Below, in pieces: positions 32,996 to 43,639 of a stretch of 64,000 nt of DNA. The stretch spans positions 139,774,774-139,838,773 of the forward strand of contig CM030367.1 of the NCBI GenBank assembly GCA_017893485.1, read 5' to 3'. A program made the position numbers and the translations under genes. The notes under the pieces were generated by a model. That model saw nothing but the letters and a program-made list of their open reading frames with translations, had not been told where the DNA came from and made no database searches. Numbering within the stretch: the stretch's first letter is position 1; every line of letters starts with the position of its first letter. This DNA comes from Hemerocallis citrina. Lineage: Eukaryota; Streptophyta; Magnoliopsida; Asparagales; Asphodelaceae.

Positions 32996-34559
32996 TGTAA
33001 CACCCCGAATTCCAAAATAAACTGAATTCGAAGTTCCACAGGATCTTTACACTTCTCTTCGTACAATTTTACAAGGAAATAAAAACTTTTGTTACATCAG
33101 AGTTTATATTTACATTACATATTTACAGCGGAAGCAATTTACAACAATTTACATGAATTGAAATGTACAACACTTAAATCATTCTTTAATCAGCATGCAA
33201 TCTTTAGTCTTGTTAATCACTTTACCCTGTATAGAAACTGTGGGTGCGTCAGTTGCTTACAACCGACGAAAATATTATACACGGCTATCCTCTCTATGCC
33301 GAATAGTATAACGATTCTCAAATACTTAAACAAACGACAAACTTGATCACAAACAGAACTACAAGGGACTATCCTATTGATGTCGTGTTGTGCGGTGCAC
33401 TTAGTCCTTAATGCAGTTATGTATGTTACATGACACTAATGTGCACTTGTTCAGATTATATGCATCCCATACTACATAGGTCTGAAGGCAAGCCCTTAAC
33501 CGTTCTTCATCTTGTAGGGTTCAATCCCTCGTCATGACTTAAACTACTACTGTAACTACGATAAGTGTCCTAGATGCTCTATGAGTTATGAGCTCATGTC
33601 CAGATAGCCTAGAGGGGAATCCCACGTCATGTCACGACGTATCGTAAAGAACCTATGGACAATTCAGCCTCCGTCATGGGACATGACACCACCCGCAGTC
33701 ACCAAACACCCCACGAACGTCGCCTGCGGTACGAACTCCTGGAGACATATCCACGTAATGACACGACGCATCATGTAGACAGCCTATGTATATTCTCACA
33801 CCGTAGCTCCGAGGCCCTCATACTCATGTTTTTCTCTTATTTTCATCATATCTTCACTATGTATCTGGTCCTTAGTTATTTGAATCATGAACAAAATCAA
33901 TTCCCTAGAGTTAGCCCTTCCACAATACCAGTCTTAATCATTTACATAACATGACCCAAATCTTGGTCTTTTCATTTCAAATTTCTTTTCAATGCCGGTA
34001 TGAGGCTTAGCTACACTCTAGTTTCTCAATTTCACTTCAAAATCACAAAATTTGAGTCTTCATACTCATAAGTTCTTTTTCACAATTAACATGATTTCCA
34101 TTCTTTTCTATAAATCAAATCTCATATATCAAGTTCACTTTCAATTCATGCATTTCATAGTCAAAATTTATTCCAATAAACACATATGTTTTTCACTTGT
34201 TATTTCTTTTCTTTACTTGATTCAAACTACAAGGTCGTATTTTTCATTCATATACAATACCCAAATTAGGCAATAAAAGTCCATAAATAACACACTTCCA
34301 TTTTCTTCCATTCAAAATCCTCTTGTATAACTTGGTGTAATCTTCTCATAAAAAATAATTGCTTTTCATATTTATACAAATGTCAACTTCATGAAATTCT
34401 ACTTAATATTCACTTCTAAATCACCTTTATTTTAGTCAAATCATGCACAAATATATTTCATAAGATCTACATATTTTTAGAATAATTATAGTATTTTTCC
34501 CGAATTTTTAAAAGCAAAATAATCAATTTAAAACCCAAAAATCAAAAAGTTTTAAACCT

Positions 34560-34635
34560 TCCGAAACCAGGAATCAAACCCAAGACCTGAGACTAGCCAA
34601 CCGCCACCGAAAGCCAACTGGGCTAAGGCGCAACC
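34560..34635 (-). other. tRNA-like module 1 in LTR 32996-36334
   Basis: On minus, TTAGCCCAGTTGG (34626-34614) fits the A-box consensus. GGTTTGATTCC (34580-34570) differs by one base from the B-box GGTTCGATTCC. It is homologous in position to the modules at 2288-2375 and 52480-52550. Confidence 0.58.
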
Positions 34636-34714
34636 ACAATATGGCGTGGGGTTTAATGGATAAGGGATTTAGGTTTTGGTTTGGGGTTTTATTCAAAAAC
34701 GAAAACAAAAGGGC

Positions 34715-34805
34715 AGAGCCCAGTTTTGAACCCAAGACCACATACACCTACAAGCTACAGTAAGTGCCCAAAGCACCCATTAACCCAATGGTCTAAGAGA
34801 CCAAA
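34715..34805 (-). other. tRNA-like module 2 in LTR 32996-36334
   Basis: On minus, TTAGACCATTGGGTTAATGG (34797-34778) is a D-arm-like segment. GGGTTCAAAAC (34733-34723) is B-box-like. It sits about 155 bp from module 1. Confidence 0.48.
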
Positions 34806-36334
34806 CTGATATAGAGTGGGGTTTTTAGGGCTTTAAGTCCGAGACTCAGTTATTTCAAATTTTTACAAAAATGAATGTTTTGAGTTCTCTTCTTCTCCAC
34901 ATTTATTCAAAAACTTCAAAATTTATTTTTTATGTTATTACAGTATTTCAGTATAATAAAATTTGATTTTTGATAATTAAAAAAAACATAATTTTGCTCT
35001 CTACTTGCATATTGTTCTTCAATTTTCGAAACTTTGGGAAATGAGCATACTCTCTTTATAAAATGCACTTAAAATTTCCCCAATTCCCTTATAAAAATTT
35101 TCATTAATATTACATTTATTTCAGTAATAAATATCCTTTTTCATGTCATTTAACAATCAAGTAGTCAAATCACATTTTCCTATGGTTCTTATTTCAATTA
35201 TTTAACATTCAAGCATATCTTCTTAATTTAGCATATAACAAAAAAATAAAGCATGGTAGCATGGTATATTCTTAATTAACAAATCACAAATTTTGCAATC
35301 AATTAACATACTTTAACATACAATCCTACAAATATCAATTTGTCTCATTTTCACATCACATGGCTAGATTAGTTATAGTTTCTTTTAATCTTATTAAACA
35401 TACCCTAGCATGATGGCTACTTAGAAGTTTAAGAGAAACACTCACCTTTAATGGAGAGAAAACACACAAAAATTTCCTAGGGATCTCCTAGAATGAACAA
35501 GGAAAGCCATCTCCTCCTAGTTTGAGCCACCAAGTTGCTTCTCCTCCTAGTGCTAGGTAGAACCCGAGCCTCCTCTTCTTGATCCTTGAAAATGCGGGCC
35601 TCCTCGCCTTGGTTGAAGAACACACTAGCACTCAATCTTTTCAACTCAGAAACTCCTCAATCTTTTGTCTCACTAACTTATATTTCTTTTCTCTCTTTCT
35701 TTTTCAATTTTAGGTGCAAGGATAACTAGTGGGGGGGGGGGGGGGGTGTATTTATACAAATTTTTAGGGTAAATAGAAGGCTAGGATGAGATCATATGGT
35801 TAAGGATCAAGGGCCAAGATGAAGTAGTAAGTTGTAATAACTTCCCATGATGAAAGTAACTACCCCACTATCTCATCCACTCTCCTTCCTTCCCATGCAT
35901 AATCCGGCCTACAATAGAGTGTGCACATTGCACATGCTAGTGCATGCACGTGCCATTCTAGTGTCCCCCACTTACAAATTTTTTCATGTGAAAAATTATA
36001 ATTGTTCATGAAATGAGTTTACACAACAAGTTAGGCCATTTAAAAGAGGATTAAGTTAAATGGGCTCACTAATGAGCCAATTAACCATGGGCTCATTAAT
36101 GGGCCAATTAACCATGGGCTCTACCAATTAATTTAATTAATTAAAAAGGAATGGGCTAAAAGAGACAAATAGGCCTAGAATTTAATTAGGCTTTTTAAAA
36201 AATAGTCTTTTGGAAAATAAAGAGAACAAATACTATATAAGAAATATTTTTATAAAGAAATTATACAAATAAAATTATACGTGCAAAACACGTAAAATCA
36301 CAAATTCTTCATAAATAAAATTTAGGGAGTTACA

Positions 36335-36579
36335 CGGTCTGCCGGGGAGCGACTTCGCCTTGGGTGATGCTGGGGTGACTCTCTCCGCCTCCGAGGAGAG
36401 TTGGTCCCCTTGCGGTCTGTTCGGCAGGGTGACCGATCCCTCAGGTTCTCCCTGCAAGGGATCACCTCACGGGTCTGCCTCTCATCTAGACGGATCCGAA
36501 GGTTGGGCCCGGGCTCATTCTGCTGGTTTTTGAGCACATCTCGCAGATCCTTCGGTGTAGGAGGACTATGGGAGGCCAT
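36335..36579 (-). pseudogene. gag: gag of element B, N-terminal part
   Basis: The start is the minus-strand ATG at 36579 (MASHSPPTPKDLRDVLKNQQ), about 290 bp after the primer site. The segment is highly charged and basic (RTDRKGTNSPRRRRESPQ). It runs into the LTR insertion after RSRSPADR. An upstream in-frame ATG exists, but it lies in the leader. The remaining gag continues left of 32996. Confidence 0.75.
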
Positions 36580-36867
36580 AGAACCTGTAGAGGCGTTGTG
36601 GATGGAAACCCGAACTTGGTGCATAGGTTGCTTCTGGCAGCTCCGCCGAGAGGGCTCCCCAATAGTCACTTGGGGCCCTAGAGGCTGCAGAATAGATTGA
36701 GGGAGCTGCTGTTCGAGCTGTAGGGCCGGCTGTACGGGTGGAGGGAGATCCTCCGGAGGAGGATGAGAAGAGGTTGTTCTACAGTTGGAGTGCACGGACT
36801 TCCTCTTGGGAGGTATTGCTAGGAGTAGCTTTGGTTGAAGGAGGAAGGTCAGATAGCTATTTGAGGT

Positions 36868-36885
36868 TTCCCACAGACGGCGCCA
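36868..36885 (-). other. Primer binding site of element B
   Basis: The minus strand reads TGGCGCCGTCTGTGGGAA, 3 nt inside the 5' LTR. It complements the CCA end of a tRNA; Tat/Ogre-type elements have been reported to use tRNA-Arg, which I cannot verify here. Degenerate versions occupy the same place in A and C. Confidence 0.85.
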
Positions 36886-36888
36886 ATC

Positions 36889-37465
36889 TGTTGTCGCTGA
36901 ATCTAGTGTGGGGCAATAGATACAATTTTTGGATTCGTAAGAACTCGAACAGGCCAAATCTGACTTCTTCCCTAATTGATAGGCTGACTCCTTGGTGCTC
37001 CCGTGGACCTGTACAAACGTTCGAAACACCGGGATGGATCCCGACGACAAACCCTCCGACGCTCTTGTCAATACACAGAAAAGGAAAGGAAAAGAGCTTT
37101 GGTAGACGAAGAGTGATCACTTTGTAACGGTAGGAGGTAGGGGGTATTTATAGTCACCGTGGGGATCTACTTCAGGATAATAACGAATCCCTACTTTCCG
37201 GTGTAGCTGGATAGAGGTGGTTCTAACCACCTCCTCAGGATAAGGACTAGCCAGGATTTTCTCCTATCCTGTTGAACTGGTCCTTAACGGGTTGTGACCC
37301 GTTCTCGGTTGAACAGATCCGTTCACGGGTTGTCGGGTCCAAGAGGAGAGACCCGGTTCCCGTTTCGGACCCGTCTGTAGGAGAAATCACTAACTTGCCC
37401 CTGTAACTTTAAGATTCGTGCCCAATTTGAACGGTTTCGATTTAACCCCATTTTTAGCCATATCA
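36889..37465 (-). mobile_element. 5' LTR of element B, 577 bp
   Basis: Same length as the 3' LTR and about 93% identical. A minus-strand TATA box (CTATAAATACC, about 37153-37143) drives the genomic RNA. On minus it ends GCGACAACA next to the primer site. Confidence 0.95.
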
Positions 37466-37499
37466 GCATTGAACTACTGTCGTGCACCTCTACTTAATC

Positions 37500-39641
37500 T
37501 AAACCAAGGATCTTATCACCCTAAATTCTCTAATCTTGTTGTTGGACTTCAGGCGAGTTGCTTCCACTTGTTGATGTAGATGCCACTTTTCCTTGAGTCG
37601 TGTCTTCAGCCTTAATCCAATCTTCAGTGCACATGAGCATCTTCAACGAATCGGCTTCAAGTGATTCATGTAATCTGTTGGAACTATGCTACTTGTAGAA
37701 AAAGCACTTTCTGAAGCAACTGTGGAGATAGGAGGAATGAGTAGATCTCTAGATATATGTGAAAGAATAGGAAAAAGATTTTCACGTTCTTTCCACTATC
37801 GTAGCACTTCAATCTTAGTACTATAACTCTCACTATCTTGTTGATTATACCAATTTAATTCATTAGGTGCATTAGTTCTAAGTTTTTTTGATTGAATACG
37901 AGCAAGAAAATTAGCAGTGACATCTTCTAATGTACTCTTACCATCACCTCTAGATGTAGAAGAAGAAAAAGTAACTATACTAGTTGTACTACTAGATTCA
38001 AAAGTCTATCATAATAATCATACAAGTTATTCAATGTTGATTCAAAGCTAGCTAAAAATTCATTACAATCATATTCGGAATCATCTCCAAGTAAAGTAAA
38101 AAAATATTTCAGTCAAACTTCTCGTACCCACTAATTTGATACGAGTATCCATAACAGTAGCAATGCAATACAACATAGAAGGAGGATTAAAATACTTCAA
38201 AAATTTTGTATAAGCGGGAACAACAATATGGCTATTGTATTCTTTTGAAATCATTTCTTGAAAAGTTTGCATCATAGTAATGATTGAAATAAAAATACTA
38301 CTAGAAGTAGAATCATAAGATGTAGAAAACTTCACAGTTGCGGTTTTAAAGGTTCCATAAATCGTAATAAAGATTCAGCAAAATACCATGATTGGGGAGT
38401 CATTTGAAAAATTTCCATGTTTTTTGCAAGACAAAAATTATTTATAATATCTTTATATTGAGTAACAACATTTAGTAAATCGAAAGTAGAGTTCCATCGG
38501 TTTTTAACATCTTTAGAAAATTTTTTAAAATGTATTCCCCTAGCTTTATACAATTCTTTAAATTCTTGAATCATAGGACCACTCAAAGTAATAAAATGCA
38601 CACAATTTCTAATTGCAATTATATATGAATCGGCTACTTTCAATGCATCTTGTACATATAAATTTAAAATATGGCTTGCAAATCTGACATGAAAAATTTC
38701 ATTACATGGAGAAGCTAATTGTGTTTATAATGTACTATTCGAAGCATTGTGGTTAGATGCATTATCAAAATTAATAGTAAAATTTTTATCACGGATATGA
38801 TATAAATCACAAACTTCTAAAATAAGTATTGCAATAACTAGTCCACTATGGGAATACGGCAAAGCGGCAAGTGAAATGATTCACTTTTGAATCATCTAAT
38901 CACTATCTATCCAATGACAAGTTAAGCCCATCATCGGAATATCATTACAACTTTTTCAACAATCAGAAGTTAACGATACTCTACAAGTTAAAGAATACAA
39001 GATTGCAATTAAAACTCCCATTTCATTGTAAAGTTTAAAACAATCAGACTTTAGTGTGTTTCTAGGAATTCTTCTAATATGTGGATTTAGTGCATTTTGG
39101 TTGAAAGTATCTACATTCCTACTCTCGGAATAGGAAAGAAGTAGCTCATCCTTAATAACTAGTCAGGCCATTTCCCGACGAACAAGTTCGGGATGATAGG
39201 GCTGGCTATCTATTTGTTCGGTCATAGGGTTGATTTTTTATTGGCTTTGTTGGTCTTGTACTAATTCTTTGTGTATATTTAAAATGTGTCGTTTAATTAT
39301 ACATGTTCCCCCATCCTTCTTCTATTTGTAACTCTTGTCACAAGTTTTACAAATGTTATGTCCTACACCGGAATTATCCTCATCGAGAATATAGTCATAA
39401 AATTTGTGCCAATTACTTATTTTCCCCTAGTTTTTTTACTACTAGTTGGTTCGGTTTATTGTGTTTTTGTGTCAATATTATGCATTTCTTCTTTTATGTC
39501 GTATGGAAGGACATCGTGAGATCCTAGCATAGGATTCAGTATAAATTCAGGCTCTACATGTGATACTATTGAAGGTCGACGTGAAGTACCGGTGGAAGCT
39601 TTTCCACTTTGGCTACTGCCGCTACCTCGTGATCTAGACAT
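37500..39641 (-). pseudogene. hAT transposase, decayed
   Basis: The minus strand from ATG 39641 (MSRSRGSGSSQSGK) passes through a BED-type zinc finger (CKTCDKSYK.. with HI..IH). The hAT core follows (TCHWIDSD; HVRFASHILNLYVQDALK; KNRWNSTFDLL) and then the C-terminal hATC dimerisation region near 37690-37960 (NELNWYNQQDSES; FPILSHISRDLL; PPISTVASESAFS). It acts as a cut-and-paste transposase on TIRs such as those at 17495 and 40477. Several stops (within the finger, in the core, and one before WKE in hATC) and frame changes kill it. Length and order match RICESLEEPER-like plant hAT proteins. Confidence 0.88.
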
Positions 39642-40199
39642 GGTAATAGTGTATGTGGAAAAAAAACGATTTCTAGTCTTTTACTAGTGTATGTGAAATA
39701 ATACAAAATAATTTAGGAGGTATATGTTAAAAAATAAAATCTAAAAAACAATAGGAGGTTTGAGAGAAAGAAAAGTGAAAAACCAACAAACAAATATGAT
39801 ATAAAACATTAGAACTACAACAAAATTCAAGGCAATAAGAGAATTGTGAAATTTTGATACTGTACTTCGCAGATAATCGCATATAGAAATGAGAGAAAAT
39901 AAAAGTAGAAGTAGACATAGTCGATTCAGAAATGTAGTAGACATAGTCACGAAGTCCAGTAGTCGTTAAAAGAGAGAGAGAGCTACTTTGTTGGAGGAGT
40001 TGAAGTAGACGTAGTTGAGAGTTGAATCAACGCAATTCAATACAATAAAAAAAAATTACTTTTTTGTTGCTTGCTTCTTTGTAGAAAAATTTTGATTGAA
40101 TTGAGATTGAATTAAGTAGTAGTAGAAGAGAGAGTAAGAGAGTAAGGTGTGAAAATTTTTAGATTGAATTAAGGAGGTATTTATTGGGGGGCAAAATGG

Positions 40200-40477
40200 C
40201 CCCAACGGCTCTGTTCTGACTGCTCGACCCGTGGGTCGAACGTTTGACCCATGTAGGTCAATGTTTGACCCGTTCGGGTCAAATGGGTCCAAACCCGCGG
40301 GGTGAGCGGGCGGGTTTGACCTGGTCAACGGGTTCGCAGGTCGAGTCGAGCAGGTTGGGTTTACAAATTTGGCGACCCGGATCAACTCGTGGGTTTGACC
40401 CAGACCCGAACCGCCTAATTGCGGGTCGGGTTCGAGTGGGCGGGTTGCCAGTCAACCCGACCTGGTTGCCATCACTA
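40200..40477. other. Right terminal and subterminal region of hAT
   Basis: Dense GACCC/GGGTC and CGGGT motifs in both orientations end in GGTTGCCATCACTA. Such repeats are transposase-binding regions in hAT elements. The short frames here are compositional. Confidence 0.75.
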
Positions 40478-40485
40478 TGTTTAAT

Positions 40486-41410
40486 TGTAATTTTCCATGA
40501 ACTGCAATTAAAACAAGGAAAAAAAAGGTAAGGGGCAAAGATTCGAACCAATCTCTTCACAGTAAAAATACAAGAAGACAACATCCAAGCTCTCTCTCTC
40601 TCTCTCTCTCTTTTTCTCTCTCTCTCTCTCTCTCAATCTTCCATTGCAAACACATTTGCATGCAAACGCAGTGCAAACGGCCATCCTGACCATCATGTCA
40701 ATGATCTGAATCGTTCACATTGATCTCCACATCTAAATTGTCTAAATATGCAAAATCAAGTTATTTGAGATTTGATAGTCCATCCATTTAAGTGCTGCAA
40801 AAATATATGTCTGATTATCATTATTTTTTTGAATGACATAATGGATGGACAAATGAAGTTGCTAGGTTTGCTGCATTGTTATATATAGACTAGATTTTCT
40901 CGTGGACACGTGCCTACGACACGTCTTCGTAAACGATGCAGCATATGAAAGCCATGTAAACATATAAAGAAAATACAGTCAAAGCGAAGCGCATAAAAAA
41001 TTTGCAGGCAAAGCACATAAAAAAGTTAAAGAAAATCCAACATGCTAGTTTTACTACTAACCATCCAACTATTAAAGAACGTCTGATTTTCTAGCTCTTT
41101 TTCTGAAAAGTGAAGAGATATGAGAGAGAGAGAGTAGCTCTTTTTTTGAAAAGTGAAGAGATATGAGAGAGAGAGAGAGAGGGAGAGAGAGAGAGAGAGA
41201 GAGAAGGGGGGGGGGGGGGGGGGGGGAGGGGGAAGTGATGAGTGGAGAGAGTGAAAGATAGTAATAAAGTGAGAATGATTTATATTTTGGGGGAAAATTT
41301 TAGTTTTGGGGGAGAAATTTTTAGGAAAAATGTCTTTTGAGAGGGTGAATGTGAGCCATTAATTTGTTTCAATTTTTTTTTTCTTCAAATTGCCTTGTAA
41401 TATATATATC
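40486..41410. repeat. Low-complexity region: (CT)n, (GA)n and G21 runs
   Basis: A (CT)n tract occupies about 40590-40634, (GA)n about 41115-41203 and a G run 41206-41226. Between them, 40700-40870 contains phrases (CAAGTTATTTGAGATTTGATAG; ATGGATGGACAAATGAAG) reminiscent of the foldback MITE at 41411-41775, perhaps an older copy. No gene is visible. Confidence 0.65.
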
Positions 41411-41767
41411 TATATAGAGTCCCCTTCGGTTGCACACTACTTTTGGTGAGCACCCCGTGAGCACTTATGAGATAAAGACCCTATGAAAAATCCGAACCGC
41501 TCATATTGTTCTAGATAACTAAGATAGCCTAACAATAAAAAATCAAGTAATTTGAAGTTCATTTGCCCATCCATCATGCTGTTCGAATTTTCAGCCATAC
41601 AATTTTGTGATGACGTAAATCATGGACAAATGAATTTCAAATTAACTGATTTTTTATTGTTAGGCTATCTAAGGTATATAGAACAATATGAGCGGTTCAG
41701 ATTTTTCATAGGTGCCCTATTTCGTGAGTGCTCACGGAGTGCTCACCAAAGTAGTGTGCAACCGAAG

Positions 41768-41780
<13 letters not shown>
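41411..41780. mobile_element. Foldback MITE with inverted repeats of about 160 bp
   Basis: The left arm (CTTCGGTTGCACACTACTTT.., from about 41425) is repeated inverted at the right, ending about 41770. The arms extend to near the central CATCATG (about 41575). Together they would fold into a near-complete hairpin with few mismatches. The element sits in TA-rich DNA, so the exact ends and TSD are uncertain. It encodes no protein. Confidence 0.82.
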
Positions 41781-41817
<37 letters not shown>

Positions 41818-41910
41818 TAGTTAAAATTTACCGTGCACCAAGTGCACGTGGCTTGGTGGAAGTGTCAGTTGAATATTTTAACAATGTTTTATATTGTTGA
41901 GAAAATCATT

Positions 41911-41960
<50 letters not shown>

Positions 41961-42056
41961 TAGTTAAAATTTACCGTGCACCAAGTGCACGTGGCTTGGT
42001 GGAAGTGTCAGTTGAATATTTTAACAATGTTTTATATTGTTGAGAAAATCATTTAT
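41774..42056. repeat. Duplicated 97-bp segment separated by TA runs; possible Helitron 3' end
   Basis: Bases 41817-41913 and 41960-42056 are identical or nearly so, each preceded by a TA run. On minus each ends with a CGTGCAC-TTG-GTGCACG hairpin and then GTAAATTTTAACTAG followed by T. That is the layout of a Helitron 3' terminus (hairpin, about 11 nt, CTRR, host T). No Rep/helicase is seen. Confidence 0.55.
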
Positions 42057-42885
42057 AGAAAAAATCTCATTTAGAACTCAAATGAATATATAGTATGATC
42101 ACTATATATTAATTATGTACACAAATAAAGATACAGTATGATCACTATATATTAATTATGTACATAAAATACTTAAAATTTTAATACTAAAGACTCTAAA
42201 CATTATAACCAATCTTGAGTACTACAAAATAACATGTAAATAATTGTATCATCTAAACATAAAAAAGATAATAAAAAAAAGATATTAAAAAGAGTTAGAG
42301 ATTCTTTTTTTAAAGAACAATAAGGGCTTATAAAGATTGAATCTTTATGATTTATAAAGACTGAGTGTGCATCATGATTTTGATTTCTAGAATTCCAAAC
42401 TTACCAATATTCAATATGGTAGCATGAATTTGCAATCCAATAATCAATGAAAGAAGTGCAAGGAATTAATACCAAATTAAGAAGTCGTGCGAGAAGGCCT
42501 TCGAGTCGTCGGAGGCGTCGATAGTCGAAGGCGAAAGGGTTACCGAAGTCGTGGGAGATGGACACTGCTGCAGGAGGGAGAGTAGGAGGGAGAGTAAGGT
42601 GGGGCTGGGGAAAGGGTTTGAGAGAGGAGGAGGAGGATGCGAGGATTTAGGGTTTCAATTGAGAATGAGATCAATTTTGGGATTTAGGTTTTTCAATTTG
42701 GGTTTTATTTGAGGGTTTTAATTGGAATTCTTTAGGATATGGATTCCAGAATTAAGATGATGATATGAAAAAATAACCGCTCATCAAGTGCACGCTGCTT
42801 TGCTATCAAAGTTAGTGAGAACATCTCAAACTTTTGATTGATAATACAACTTATGAGAATTTACAACAACTTCATTTGATTCTAT
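42057..42885. other. AT-rich DNA with a GC-richer exon-like patch, no supported gene
   Basis: A roughly 41-bp tandem duplication (AGTATGATCACTATATATTA at 42092 and 42133) lies near the left. At 42485-42660 the minus strand is C-rich and could read as a start exon (ISHDFGNPFAFDYRRLRR), but without supporting context. A phrase CATCAAGTGCACGCTGC at 42790 resembles the hairpin at 41840. Confidence 0.4.
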
Positions 42886-42889
42886 TCTA

Positions 42890-43160
42890 GATACCACTTC
42901 CTAAACCAGTCCAAGTAAGATAAATTGATGAAAAGTTAGATCTATTTGCAATAGCTAACAAAGAATTAGTTTCTGTTAGTTATATAGATGGTTTTTCAGG
43001 AAAGCCATTTGAAGCATATTTGAATTATTAAGTTTTTGCCCTAAGTTGGGCTCAAAAGTTTGATAAACAACACTATGAGCAGGCCTCGTAATGGAAAGTT
43101 GATGAGCAGGGGCAAGTTCAAAGATTAGTAGTAGCATATATGGACTTCGGATAAAACTTA
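42890..43160 (+). pseudogene. Unrecognised gene fragment 1
   Basis: One plus frame reads coherently with protein-like composition (IDEKLDLFAIANKELVSVSY; GFSGKPFEAYLNY; ALSWAQKFDKQHYEQAS; EQGQVQRLVVAYMDFG). It is interrupted by only three stops (TAA, TAA, TAA). It does not resemble any TE protein I know. It may be an old exon of a host gene, possibly captured by a mobile element. No function is assigned. Confidence 0.4.
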
Positions 43161-43439
43161 CATGATAGCTAATTCAATAGCATAATAATGCTTTCGGGTA
43201 AGATCCTCCTTTCTAGACACTTAAAAAGATTTCTCCAGTTGCATTTGCAATGTCTTAAATGCTACTATTCGAAGATGAGCACAACTATTCAACTATATAT
43301 ATTAATAATAATAACACTTTCCCTTGCAATTTAAGATATAGGAGGTTCATATCAATAGCACAACAAAGGAGCCGGAGAAGTAATTATACTCTAATAAATA
43401 TAATTATATCCCAATAAATACTGAATTCAAACTTTTGTT

Positions 43440-43625
43440 AATGATGAGCTGTATATTCCTAGTGAGGTTGCCAAAGAATTTGTACTCAAGGTTCTGATTG
43501 ATCATGTCTATTGGTAAACTGTCTTGGTCTTGAATATTGAGGACTTGATCAAAACCCTTGCAGAAGTTTCAGAGGATCTTATTGTCTACTTGGGTCTCTC
43601 CTTCCATTCCCCATAGTTTCTAATA
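43440..43625 (+). pseudogene. Unrecognised gene fragment 2
   Basis: A frame reading FVNDELYIPSEVAKEFVLKV, then IDHVYW(stop)TVLVLNIEDLIK and AEVSEDLIVYLGLS is open except for one TAA. Its composition matches fragment 1, and it may be another exon of the same gene, with 43160-43440 as intron (AT rich). Function is unknown. Confidence 0.38.
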
Positions 43626-43639
43626 AGGATGATGAATTG

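Larger units (their letters stand above)
32996..36334 (-). mobile_element. Solo-LTR-like insertion in gag of B, 3,339 bp, 3.3-kb family
   Basis: The element starts TGTAACACCCCGAATTCC and ends TTAGGGAGTTACA. It is collinear with 50907-54210 over its full length and highly similar by eye. Sense strand minus: a TATA-like GTATAAATAC (35757-35748), a splice-donor-like AAAGGTGAGTG (about 35448), and two tRNA-like modules. Flanks TGGCC (32991-32995) and CGGTC (36335-36339) do not match, unlike the sister copies. Recombination between different insertions or a boundary deletion would explain this. It contains a G16 run (35731-35746). Confidence 0.85.
23040..37465 (-). mobile_element. Ty3/gypsy element B (Tat-like), 14.4 kb with nested LTR
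   Basis: LTRs of 577 bp each (23040-23616 and 36889-37465) differ at about 40 sites by eye. TSDs ACATT (23035-23039) and GCATT (37466-37470) match except for one base. On the minus strand the order is 5' LTR, PBS, gag, (deletion), RNase H, integrase, a 115-bp repeat spacer, an antisense gene region on plus, a G-box array, polypurine tract and 3' LTR. Without the solo LTR at 32996-36334 it is 11.1 kb. Protease and RT are absent, so B was at best mobilised in trans or lost them after insertion. It lies within the hAT element. Confidence 0.95.
17495..40477 (-). mobile_element. hAT transposon stretched to 23 kb by nested insertions
   Basis: The ends are inverted, TAGTGATGGCAA at 17495 and TTGCCATCACTA at 40477. 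They are flanked by 8-bp TSDs GGTTTAAT (17487-17494) and TGTTTAAT (40478-40485), one mismatch. Subterminal regions (17495-17652 with 22753-22810; 40200-40477) are full of GGGTC/GACCC and CGGGCC motifs. A hAT transposase lies on minus at 37500-39641. Removing the LTR at 17653-22752 and gypsy B at 23040-37465 leaves about 3.45 kb, a normal hAT length. Confidence 0.88.

Noticed and set aside
36880..37470. Host gene promoter with TATA box
   Set aside because: The TATA motif lies within a 577-bp sequence repeated at 23040-23616 with PBS and PPT alongside, so it is an LTR promoter.
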